From NCBI GenBank assembly GCA_000404785.1, contig ASNI01000095.1, forward strand, positions 1-7,393: a stretch of DNA of 7,393 nt, written 5' to 3'. The DNA comes from Cloacimonetes bacterium SCGC AAA252-N17 (GTDB lineage Bacteria; Cloacimonadota; Cloacimonadia; JGIOTU-2). Positions 1-7,000 of the stretch are shown here, in pieces (the stretch's first letter is position 1; each line of letters opens with the position of its first letter). The position numbers and the translations under genes are program-made. The notes below the pieces were generated by a model. It ran no database searches and was not told the DNA's origin. It saw only the letters and a program-made list of their open reading frames with translations.

Positions 1-32
1 TAACCTTTATAACATCTACTGCGAAACTTGAT

Positions 33-719
33 TTATTTATTTTTGAGCTTATGAAGTTTACCGTCTATTAGATTATACACTTCATCAGCCCGTTTTGCAA
101 GTTCTTCATTATGAGTAACCAGAAGTAATGTTGTATCAAATCGCTCATTCAAACTCCATAAAAGATCGGTCAATTCTTTGCTGTGTATGGAATCCAAATT
201 ACCTGTGGGCTCATCTGCGAGTATAATATCGGGATTATTGATCAGTGCTCGGGCTACTGCAACTCTCTGCTGCTCCCCGCCGCTCAGTTGGTGAGGGTAA
301 TGATATCTTCGTTCAACAAGATCCAAGGACTTTAACAACTCCTCCGAAGCACGGATACTATCTTTATAAGATTTCCCGCTGATCATTTTGGGCATGGCAA
401 CGTTTTCTATTGTTGTAAATTCAGGCAATAAATGATGGAACTGGAAAACAAAACCGATACTCATATTGCGAAAATGTGCCAGATCACTTTCATTAAATGA
501 TCGTATGTCCCTTTCTTTAAATATAATATTTCCGGAATCCGGCTTATCGAGAGTTCCTAAAATATGAAGCAGTGTACTTTTGCCACTGCCGGATAATCCT
601 GTTATTGATACGATCGATCCTTGCTTCATAGAGAAGTCAAGGTCATCAAGAACGATTAAACGCGTTTCTTCCGTTCCTTCATAATAGCCTTTTGTGATAT
701 GCTGTGCCTGTAAGATCAT
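33..719 (-). CDS. lolD: LolD-type lipoprotein-exporter ATPase
   Basis: This is the ATP-binding subunit of an ABC transporter, 228 residues, which is the usual size for LolD. Visible motifs in order are Walker A GLSGSGKST (41-49), Q-loop Gln93, signature LSGGEQQR (145-152), Walker B IILADE (165-170), D-loop NLDS (174-177) and H-loop His203. The stretch FQFHHLLPEFTTIENVAMP around 92-110 is the LolD-like version of the region after the Q-loop and separates it from the related MacB and FtsE ATPases. In known LolCDE systems this subunit hydrolyses ATP on the cytoplasmic face and powers release of lipoproteins from the inner membrane towards the outer membrane. The ATG at 719 follows an AGAGAGG ribosome site. 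The stop of the upstream permease gene overlaps that site, leaving 9 bases between the genes, so the two are probably translationally coupled. No terminator is visible in the 32 bases after the stop, so the operon may continue past the window. Confidence 0.93.
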   Translation of the reverse strand: MILQAQHITKGYYEGTEETRLIVLDDLDFSMKQGSIVSITGLSGSGKSTLLHILGTLDKPDSGNIIFKERDIRSFNESDLAHFRNMSIGFVFQFHHLLPEFTTIENVAMPKMISGKSYKDSIRASEELLKSLDLVERRYHYPHQLSGGEQQRVAVARALINNPDIILADEPTGNLDSIHSKELTDLLWSLNERFDTTLLLVTHNEELAKRADEVYNLIDGKLHKLKNK

Positions 720-728
720 AGTACCTCT
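720..728 (-). promoter_or_regulatory. lolD ribosome binding site overlapping the permease stop
   Basis: On the minus strand the sequence reads TAGAGAGGTACTATG. The TAG stop of the permease gene runs directly into AGAGAGG, which lies four bases before the lolD ATG. A ribosome that finishes the permease would release almost on top of the lolD initiation site. This fits coupled, stoichiometric synthesis of the two subunits. Confidence 0.7.
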
Positions 729-1985
729 CTATTTTTTTGAAATTCGAATAATTGATACTGCCTGTAGTTGCGATATTCTCCGCAAAGGAAAGTAGGATGA
801 CAGCGCAATTATTATTCCTGAAACAAGAATAATAAGAATGAAATCTATAGGTTGATTTTCTACTACGAGATGTTCGATCAGATATACATCGCTTTCAATT
901 TTGATAAAATCTGTATGTGTCAGCAGCAGGGAAATAAGTAAACCAATAATCAAACCAAGCAAAATGCCGGTAAAACCGATTATCATATTTCTTGAAAAAA
1001 ATATCTTTTTTAGATCCTTGTTCGTTGTGCCAAGCGCTTTTAGAATGCCTATTTCTTTTCGTTTATCAAGAATATGCATAGAAAGAACACTGGTCAAACC
1101 GAAGCCGGCAACCAGTACGATTAGAGCAATAATAATAAAAATGACCCACTTCTCCAGCTTTAACAGACTGAATAGATTCTTATTTAGATCGATCCAGTTA
1201 CTTACATTATAAGGATATGAAAGCTCCTGCTGAATGCTCGATGCGATTTTGTCAGCTTCTTCAACGAATTCTCTTTGTAACTTTACAGAAATCCCGGAAT
1301 ATTGATCTGAAATAGAAAGGAATTCCTGTGCAGTTTTCATAGGAAGAAGCACAAGTGAATTGTCAAATTCGAACATTCCCGAGGAAAAAATCCCGGAAAC
1401 TTCAACTTCAATTGATGAAGGTATCATACCCGCAAAAGTAACATCCGCATTCATGGGCGTGATCAATTTTATCGTGTCGCCGATTGTTATATGCAATCTT
1501 TTTGCAATATTTTTCCCAATAATTGCAAAATCACCATCCTGTTCATAAGCTCCTTCCTCAATAAACCGTCCAATTTCTGAAGTTTCGATCTCTTTTTCAA
1601 AATCAAGTCCGCGTATGATAACTCCTGCGATGTCAGCATCTTTTACTGCCATTCCTTCGGTGTACAAAAATGGAGCATACGACTGCACCGCTCCAACTTC
1701 ATCCAGCATCGAACCCACTCTCATATATTCTTCATGTTGTATGGTTTCATTGCCAAATTTAAGAATGTAAATATGCGAGTTCACCCCTAATATGATTTCT
1801 TTCATTGTATCATAGTAACCGCTGAATAGAGCGAGAGATACTGTGAGTGCTATCACTCCAATCGTAATACTGACAATTGAAACAATCGAGCTGAAGGAAA
1901 AAAAATCCCTTTTACCCTTTATGGTGAAAAATTTCTTTATAAAGAATCTCTGAAAATTCATTAAGTTTAGAAAGAGGAAACTCAA
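729..1985 (-). CDS. LolC/LolE-family lipoprotein-release permease
   Basis: This is an inner-membrane permease of the LolC/E (MacB_PCD plus FtsX) family, 418 residues as entered. A short basic N-terminus (FFIKKFFTIKGKRDF) leads into one membrane segment at about 32-55. A large periplasmic domain follows (about 60-275, including a W-I-D-L-N-K-N-LF motif at 264-272). Three more membrane segments lie at about 280-302, 333-356 and 380-400. The cytoplasmic loop DKRKEIGILKALGTT (307-321) is the family's coupling region, which contacts the ATPase. Only one permease is present beside lolD, so it may work as a homodimer, as in lineages without separate LolC and LolE. The start is uncertain. The TTG at 1985 has a GAGG four bases upstream. 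The ATG at 1961 (giving MNFQRFFIKKF, 410 residues) looks more like the family's usual N-terminus but has no ribosome site. The gene lies 37 bases after the PEGA gene and directly before lolD, probably in one operon. Confidence 0.9.
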   Translation of the reverse strand: MSFLFLNLMNFQRFFIKKFFTIKGKRDFFSFSSIVSIVSITIGVIALTVSLALFSGYYDTMKEIILGVNSHIYILKFGNETIQHEEYMRVGSMLDEVGAVQSYAPFLYTEGMAVKDADIAGVIIRGLDFEKEIETSEIGRFIEEGAYEQDGDFAIIGKNIAKRLHITIGDTIKLITPMNADVTFAGMIPSSIEVEVSGIFSSGMFEFDNSLVLLPMKTAQEFLSISDQYSGISVKLQREFVEEADKIASSIQQELSYPYNVSNWIDLNKNLFSLLKLEKWVIFIIIALIVLVAGFGLTSVLSMHILDKRKEIGILKALGTTNKDLKKIFFSRNMIIGFTGILLGLIIGLLISLLLTHTDFIKIESDVYLIEHLVVENQPIDFILIILVSGIIIALSSYFPLRRISQLQAVSIIRISKK

Positions 1986-1998
1986 GCTTCCTCTTTCT
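1969..1998 (-). promoter_or_regulatory. Hairpin spanning the permease start region
   Basis: Positions 1969-1979 (AGAAAGAGGAA) and 1988-1998 (TTCCTCTTTCT) are perfect 11-base inverted repeats separated by 8 bases. In the minus-strand transcript the GAGG in front of the TTG at 1985 lies in the first arm. The opposing arm carries CCTC, so the ribosome site and the TTG would be folded away. The hairpin ends eight bases before the ATG at 1961. It is followed by AAACTTAA rather than a run of T on the minus strand, so it is a poor intrinsic terminator in the direction of the genes. On the plus strand it is followed by TAATTTT, a weak terminator tail, but no plus-strand gene is visible. Possible roles are translational control, transcript stability or partial termination. 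Confidence 0.6.
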
Positions 1999-2022
1999 TA
2001 ATTTTAAAATACTTTTAAAGTT

Positions 2023-3036
2023 TTACTGCGTAACAGGAATACTTTTGTAAGATACCTTGAAATCTTTATTATCTTTATCCCAAAGACTGAGATTGAGCAG
2101 GGTGATCACACTGACTGGCTTCTTGATCTCCTTAAAGATCAACTGGGCTTTTGTTGGCACATCCTGTACAAGATTATGAGTGAGATTCCAGTTTTTTGTT
2201 TTGTTCGCAAACTCTAAAGTAGTGGGTGTATATTCATTGCCTTCTGAGTCATACGCCTTCGTATTATTTCTCATAATTGTGAGTTCGCGCTCCGCGATCT
2301 GATTCGTAATTGAAAGAGAGATTGTAAGAGTTTGCTGTTTGTATTCACAGGCAGTTATACGGATACTGTAATCGTTGAACTCGATCAAAAATGGCTCATC
2401 ACCCTTGGGGATAGGCACTTCATTTGTTTCTTCTTGAAGTACGGGTATGGTATCTTCTTCAACCATTACATAGTTAAAAATCGTATTTGTCGGAGACACA
2501 AACACTGTATCCAATATCTCTTCAAATCCATCTGCAAGAAGAAAAATCACGTATTCACCAGGAATCAATTTTCCTTTGGGGAGTTCCCATATCAAACCGT
2601 TCACCATTATCTGGGCTTCTTCCGGCTCAACATTAATTGTAACGTCAACATCTTCGAGAGTTGCCAGGCGTACATAGTAAGTTGTTCCAATCTTCAAACC
2701 TCCTTTAGGCACATCAACTGTCAGGGGTACAAAATGGGGTGCGTGAAAGGTGATATTATCTTCTCTTGAAGAAACATAGAAGTAAAATTCATCCTCATCA
2801 ATATTCTCTTTTTTATAAACTTTCTGCATAAGAGAAAGATCGATCGGTCTATCTACTTCAACTTTCAGAACAGAGCAATAATTCATATCCATATCGGCCA
2901 TCGGCTCCATTTCTGCCTTGAAATCAGCCGACAATTTCCTGAATTCTTCCAGCTCAAACCTCATCGCAAAAAGGGAGGTCGAAAAAATGAGTGAAAAGAA
3001 AAGTACAAATAATACTAAAATACCAAACTTTTTCAT
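2023..3036 (-). CDS. Exported PEGA-domain protein
   Basis: This is a 337-residue secreted protein of unknown function. Residues 1-24 form a Sec signal peptide: KK, a hydrophobic stretch, then cleavage likely after SLFA. There is no lipobox cysteine, so it is probably periplasmic rather than a lipoprotein. Residues about 47-125 (DMNYCSVLKVEVD, then FYFYVSS and ITFHAPHFVPLTVDVP) resemble the module that precedes PEGA repeats in FCB-group envelope proteins. Residues about 131-190 look like one PEGA domain (VTINVEPEEAQIMVNG, then LIPGEYVIFLLADGFEE). A Pro/Glu-rich linker (about 191-213) leads to a beta-rich C-terminal domain (about 215-335) that resembles DUF4352-like immunoglobulin folds. The ATG at 3036 has an AAAGGAG ribosome site 7 bases upstream. 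The gene is the first of an apparent operon with the Lol permease and ATPase, which suggests an envelope role. Domain calls rest on pattern recognition. Confidence 0.82.
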   Translation of the reverse strand: MKKFGILVLFVLFFSLIFSTSLFAMRFELEEFRKLSADFKAEMEPMADMDMNYCSVLKVEVDRPIDLSLMQKVYKKENIDEDEFYFYVSSREDNITFHAPHFVPLTVDVPKGGLKIGTTYYVRLATLEDVDVTINVEPEEAQIMVNGLIWELPKGKLIPGEYVIFLLADGFEEILDTVFVSPTNTIFNYVMVEEDTIPVLQEETNEVPIPKGDEPFLIEFNDYSIRITACEYKQQTLTISLSITNQIAERELTIMRNNTKAYDSEGNEYTPTTLEFANKTKNWNLTHNLVQDVPTKAQLIFKEIKKPVSVITLLNLSLWDKDNKDFKVSYKSIPVTQ

Positions 3037-3065
3037 TATAAAACTCCTTTCAAGTTTGCGTTTTT

Positions 3066-3095
3066 CATATATTAAATACTTATATATTTTGTCAA
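3066..3095 (-). promoter_or_regulatory. Probable sigma-70-type promoter of the PEGA-lol operon
   Basis: On the minus strand a perfect TTGACA (3095-3090) is followed by an 18-base A/T-rich spacer and TATATG (3071-3066). A 17-base spacer would give ATATAT instead. The -10 box lies about 30 bases before the PEGA ATG. The AAAGGAG ribosome site is at 3050-3044. It falls in the 76-base gap after the methyltransferase gene, so the downstream genes probably form their own transcription unit. The surrounding A/T richness makes chance matches likely for the -10 box but less so for the -35 box. Confidence 0.5.
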
Positions 3096-3112
3096 TAATA
3101 TATTAAACATTA

Positions 3113-3730
3113 TTAATTTTTCTGCTTTTTCATAAGAACATAAAACATTCTCTTATCATCTTTTTCAGCTAATAAAACGAACCCGCCTTGCTCGCTCAAA
3201 GCTTTGATCTCTTCGAGTGAAGGCAGGAAATCATCTCGAACTGCTTCGTTTTTTCGAGCATGAATTTTATTGATCTCAGCACGGGAACTCGAATGAGCAA
3301 CAAGTAAAGTGCCATCCCAGTTTAACAAGTCAAAACTTTTCTGAAAAAACTGTTCTTTATCCTCAAGATGAGGAAAGCAGGAATAGCATATAATTGAGTC
3401 AAAAAGACACTCCGAAGTAGTCTCAAAAAAATTCTTAATAACAAAATTCACATTCGGATATTCTTTTTGAGGAAATTTTTCCTTTGCCTTCTTGATCATA
3501 TTTTCTGTATAATCAAGAGGAACGATTTTACCTTCAGAACCGATCCTCTTCAATATGTGCGGAATAAGAATTCCAGTTCCGGTACCAACATCAAGGACAC
3601 GATCACCTTTTTTCAAAGATAAAACCTTAAAAAATTCTTCCAGTTTTGCTTCATCATGATTGCAGATCACGTCCCATATATTGGCATGCAGATCAAAAAA
3701 AGCTTTTCTTTTGTGGTGTCTTGAGCTCAT
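3113..3730 (-). CDS. Class I SAM-dependent methyltransferase
   Basis: This is a cytoplasmic methyltransferase of 205 residues with a Rossmann-type fold; the substrate is unknown. Motif I, the SAM-binding loop, is VLDVGTGTGIL (45-55). The acidic residue at the end of strand 2 that would hold the SAM ribose is Asp73 in VPLDYTENM. A motif IV-like stretch is FDSIICYSCFPHLED (110-124). The segment SSSRAEINKIHARKNE (147-162), followed by DDFLPSLEEI, looks like a conserved substrate-side region of a methyltransferase subfamily that I recognise but cannot tie to a substrate. The N-terminus is basic (SSRHHKRKAFFD). The start is the ATG at 3730: an in-frame TAA lies six codons upstream, and no other start is available near the N-terminus. 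No clear ribosome site precedes it (TTTTGTAAATTT), so initiation may be weak or leader-dependent. It probably has its own promoter, since 336 bases separate it from the upstream GH13 gene. Confidence 0.87.
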   Translation of the reverse strand: MSSRHHKRKAFFDLHANIWDVICNHDEAKLEEFFKVLSLKKGDRVLDVGTGTGILIPHILKRIGSEGKIVPLDYTENMIKKAKEKFPQKEYPNVNFVIKNFFETTSECLFDSIICYSCFPHLEDKEQFFQKSFDLLNWDGTLLVAHSSSRAEINKIHARKNEAVRDDFLPSLEEIKALSEQGGFVLLAEKDDKRMFYVLMKKQKN

Positions 3731-3778
3731 AAATTTACAAAAAAGCTTTTATAAAAATCCGATTGGATAAAGTATGGA

Positions 3779-3838
3779 TTAGAAAAGAGTATAGATTTTT
3801 TCTTCATTAATTTTTTCAAAAATTGCCCTTTGTTGCAT
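3779..3838 (-). CDS. Possible 19-codon peptide, uncertain
   Basis: An ATG at 3838 opens a 19-codon frame (MQQRAIFEKINEEKIYTLF) ending in TAA at 3779. GAGG lies six bases upstream inside GAGGTGGTTC, a well-placed ribosome site in a region that otherwise has few. The frame overlaps the end of the lipoprotein remnant in another phase and ends 48 bases before the methyltransferase start. It could be a leader peptide for the methyltransferase, a leftover of the decayed gene after a frameshift, or chance. No family is recognised. Confidence 0.2.
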   Translation of the reverse strand: MQQRAIFEKINEEKIYTLF

Positions 3839-4061
3839 GAACCACCTCATTGGGATCCTGGCAATTGCCACAGGTTAAATCTATAAAATATTCAGGGGTG
3901 AGATGATATTCACCGGTTTCTAATATCACTCGCATGTTTTTTTGCGGTTCAGAAAATAATTCTTCAAGCTGCTCGCTGCTCGAAACAATGTATGTGGTTT
4001 ACTTTGCGGCACAGCTTATTAAGAGAACTAATATGAAATGAAGTGCTATAAGCTTTCTCAT
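3816..4061 (-). pseudogene. Remnant of a lipoprotein with a beta-helix-like N-terminus
   Basis: Five bases after the GH13 stop an ATG opens a lipoprotein signal peptide: MRKLIALHF, a hydrophobic core, and a lipobox LISC with Cys17 as the lipidation site. Three residues later, at codon 21 (4001-3999), the frame hits TAA. It then continues open in the same phase for 60 codons to a TGA at 3818-3816. The second part reads TTYIVSSSEQLEELF, then RVILETGEYHLTPEYFIDL, then CGNCQDPNEVVHATKG. From memory this resembles the first turns of right-handed parallel beta-helix (pectate-lyase-like) surface proteins, which normally run to several hundred residues. A single C-to-T change, from CAA (Gln) to TAA, would explain the internal stop. 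The missing C-terminal part indicates a second lesion or deletion. As it stands, only a 20-residue lipopeptide could be made. A sequencing or assembly error could account for one lesion but hardly for both. Confidence 0.6.
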
Positions 4062-4066
4062 AGAAT

Positions 4067-7000
4067 TTACTTCAAACCGTCTAATAAATTCTGAATTTTA
4101 AAATCCGAAAAGGCATATACCTTTCTTATCTTATGAAAACAATACTGAATTTTTGCGAGTACAATCTTCTTATCTATCTTCTGGGATGTAGTCATCAAAG
4201 AAATTGTCTGAATAATTTCAAGAAGAATGAAAAACTCGTCAAAAGCTTCTTTCTTGAACCAGAGCGTGTTATCAAACCAGTTGAATTCAAGAAGATCTCT
4301 CACTTCGTCAATTTGAAAGAGTTTTTCAATGAAGGAGTAACAGGTTTCAGTTTCGAAATATCTCCACAATCTCTGCTCTGAAATAAGAATCTTTATTAAT
4401 CTCGTAAGGAAACCTCCAAAATCTGATTGAGTATAGACATTGATCTTCTCAATAAGTATCTCGTCGAGTTCGTAATCTTCAATGAATTTTCTGCTGGAAA
4501 AGGGATAGGATTCTCTCTCATATATCAAACCTGTTCGCCTGAGAACAAGCCACAGGAAAAGCGCATAGAACTGATCGTGGGTAATGGCAAATTTTTCCTC
4601 AAGAATGGATACGGTTTTCAGAATATCCTCCCTGTACTTTTCGATCAAATCATTAATTTCAAAGGGTTTTTCACTCTTTGTACTAATCGAACGCAAAAAG
4701 GTTGCAAGTTTTTCCAGAATTTTATCCAGCATTGATCTGTCCTCAGATACTAAAAATATCTGCTCGTATGTTTCTTCTGAAACCAGTGAATCAAAGCTTT
4801 CATATATAGCTTTATGCATAATCCTTTTCCTTTCTTTTCCCATATTTTTTACTCCTCCACCTTGAAGATAGGAAGATAACTTTTTATAAGATTCGCTACT
4901 ATCATCATGAACAACCCGAAAATCCATGAACACTGCATATTTAAAAGCTCCAAGCTCCTGAAAAAGTCCATATTCGTGCAACTCTTTTGCATTTCGAATA
5001 TATTCACGATCCTGTATCACATCTCTGAAAATTACAAAAGAATCTTCCTCATTGGGAATACCAAGAATTTCTGCGATATTTTTTCTAAGCCAGACTGTTT
5101 CTCTTTTTTCATCTTTTTTTGCATAATACGTCAAGCGGATCCATCCTTTTGTATGTTCAAACTTATTGTGAAAAATTACAAGCGATTTTTTTTGCTCAAA
5201 TTCATTTGAAAAAACAAGGACATCTTCATTGGTGTTACCATTTTCACATGTAAAATCAAAAAGATGAAAGTGCTCAACATCAGAAAACAAATATCTTTCT
5301 CGTAGTAATGGAAAGATCTCTTTTTTATGCCTTTCAATAAAATTAATATTCTCCTGCTCGTCCCATTTGGGTTTATTGAATTCCATGCCATAGCGTTCCT
5401 GGAATCCCTGTATTTGCCCGTGAGCAAACATTGGCAGACCCGGCATTGTGCTCATCAGAACGCATACACCGAAATATTTATCATCCGATCCGAATTGAGT
5501 AATAGCCGTCTCTTCATCTGGATTACTCATAAAATTTACAAATCGTTTTAATATTTGAGGGTCAAATTCGAGCACATTCTTGATCGACTGCCTGTATTTG
5601 CTGTTTTCCTCTCTTTTCAGCATGTTCATAAAAGCGCTGTTATATACTCTGTGCATGCCCAGTGTGCGAACGAAATAGCCCTCCATCATCCAGAATGCTT
5701 CTGCAAGAAGCAGTGTGTCGGGTGCTTCCTCAGCAATTCTATCAACTACTTCTCTCCAAAATTCAACAGGTATGAATTTATTAAATTCCTGTTTGGACAT
5801 ACTATATTCAACCCTGCTTGGAATATCGCCGCCTGTGCCCGGTTCAGGAAACCAAAGCCGTTGAAAGTGTTTTTTTGAAAGCGTCATTGCAGCATCAAAT
5901 CGAATTATAGGAAACTGCTGAGCAATTTGTAGTATCTGCCGAATAACCGCTTCACGGACTTCTGGCAAAAGGTAATTCAACTGGGCTGTGTCATTCCATG
6001 GAAAACTTGTGCCGTCATTTCCATGATATATATAGCGAGTTTTCCCATCGCGATGATCAACATATTTGAATACAACTGCCGCATCGGAATGGTCATAATA
6101 ATGATCTTCAAGATAGATCTCCACATCAGGATGATCTGATAGATTCTCTCCTGTGAACGTGTAGGATGGGAAGGGAGAATTTGAACTTTGAACGAATCGG
6201 TCAGGATGCTTAAATATCCAATCCGAATCTATTGCCATATGATTGGGCACCATATCGCAGCCAAGTCTGATACCATGTTTCCACGCCTTTTTTGATAATA
6301 TGCGAAGGGACTCTTCTCCTCCAAGAGCGTGGGCGATCTGATAACGTTTTAAAGAATATGCAGAAGCAAGAGCATCGCTATTTCCCATAAGATGTTTTAC
6401 TAGTTGGGATGCTCCACTGCGTTCCCAAATGCCGATAAGCCATAATCCCGTAAATCCGCTCTGTGCAAGAAGATGTAGCTCCTCGTCAGGAATTTGATCG
6501 AGTTTTGTTATTACCTGCTTATATTTCTCACTTAATTGATCAAGCCACACAAGAATATTCTTTGCCAAAAGCACAAGTGATGGCATCCAGTCTCTATCCG
6601 GAGAGAATCTTTCTGGTTCTTCCCATTCAGCACTAAATGAGTAAAGCCGACTTTCACCCGGACCTGCAAATCCCCATTTTTCTTCCTCTTTAAGAAGATC
6701 CAATGCTTTTAGTAAAAGGGCTTTAAGATCACCAAGATATTCATTCCAATTTTCATTAATATATTCAAGTTGCTTTTTGAGAGAGTATGGTGCAAGGTGA
6801 ATGGGTTTTAGAACAAAATCGAATAATGATTCTTTATTGTTACCAAAATATTTTCCATTCTTAAAATGTTTTTTCTCATCAGTAAAAATTTTTTCATCAC
6901 CCTTAGAACCATCGAGTTTATCAATTTCAAAAATCTCCTTGTAATTTTCCAAAGCCGGATTTTGATCGAAATAATAGAATTTTAGCAACTCTTCAAAATT

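Larger units (their letters stand above)
3731..4066. other. 336-base gap with no clear intact gene
   Basis: The gap between the GH13 stop and the methyltransferase start holds three things. A decayed lipoprotein gene occupies 4061-3816. A possible 19-codon frame lies at 3838-3779, with GAGG six bases before its ATG. The last 85 bases before the methyltransferase are A/T-rich and contain a TATACT (3793-3788) that could be a -10 box, although no -35 box lies at the right distance. I see no terminator with a GC-rich stem after the GH13 gene. Confidence 0.6.

Noticed and set aside
901..1548. Plus-strand open frames within the permease gene
   Set aside because: They lie antisense to a well-supported membrane protein gene, have no recognisable motifs and show low-complexity translations typical of shadows of A/T-rich coding DNA.
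2332..3106. Plus-strand open frames across the PEGA gene
   Set aside because: They are antisense to a gene with a clear signal peptide, ribosome site and domains. Their translations resemble no protein family.
3092..3118. A/T inverted repeat (AATAAT/ATTATT) after the methyltransferase as a terminator
   Set aside because: The stem has only six A-T pairs and no G-C pairs, so it would be too unstable to act as an intrinsic terminator.
3739..3750. AAAAGCTTTT palindrome before the methyltransferase
   Set aside because: It has no loop and is mostly A/T. It is expected by chance in this composition.
3851..3875. Cys-x-x-Cys (CGNC) in the gap remnant as a thioredoxin-like or metal-binding site
   Set aside because: The surrounding residues (YFIDLTCGNCQDPNEV) fit an extracellular beta-helix entry strand better than a thioredoxin fold, and the frame is broken anyway.
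3999..4001. Recoded TAA or an alternative genetic code
   Set aside because: The real genes of the window end in ordinary TAA or TAG, and none of the long genes contains an in-frame stop, so a simple nonsense mutation is the better explanation.
4133..5878. Several open frames (plus strand and one minus strand) inside the GH13 gene
   Set aside because: They overlap conserved GH13 coding sequence in other phases and have neither motifs nor convincing starts.
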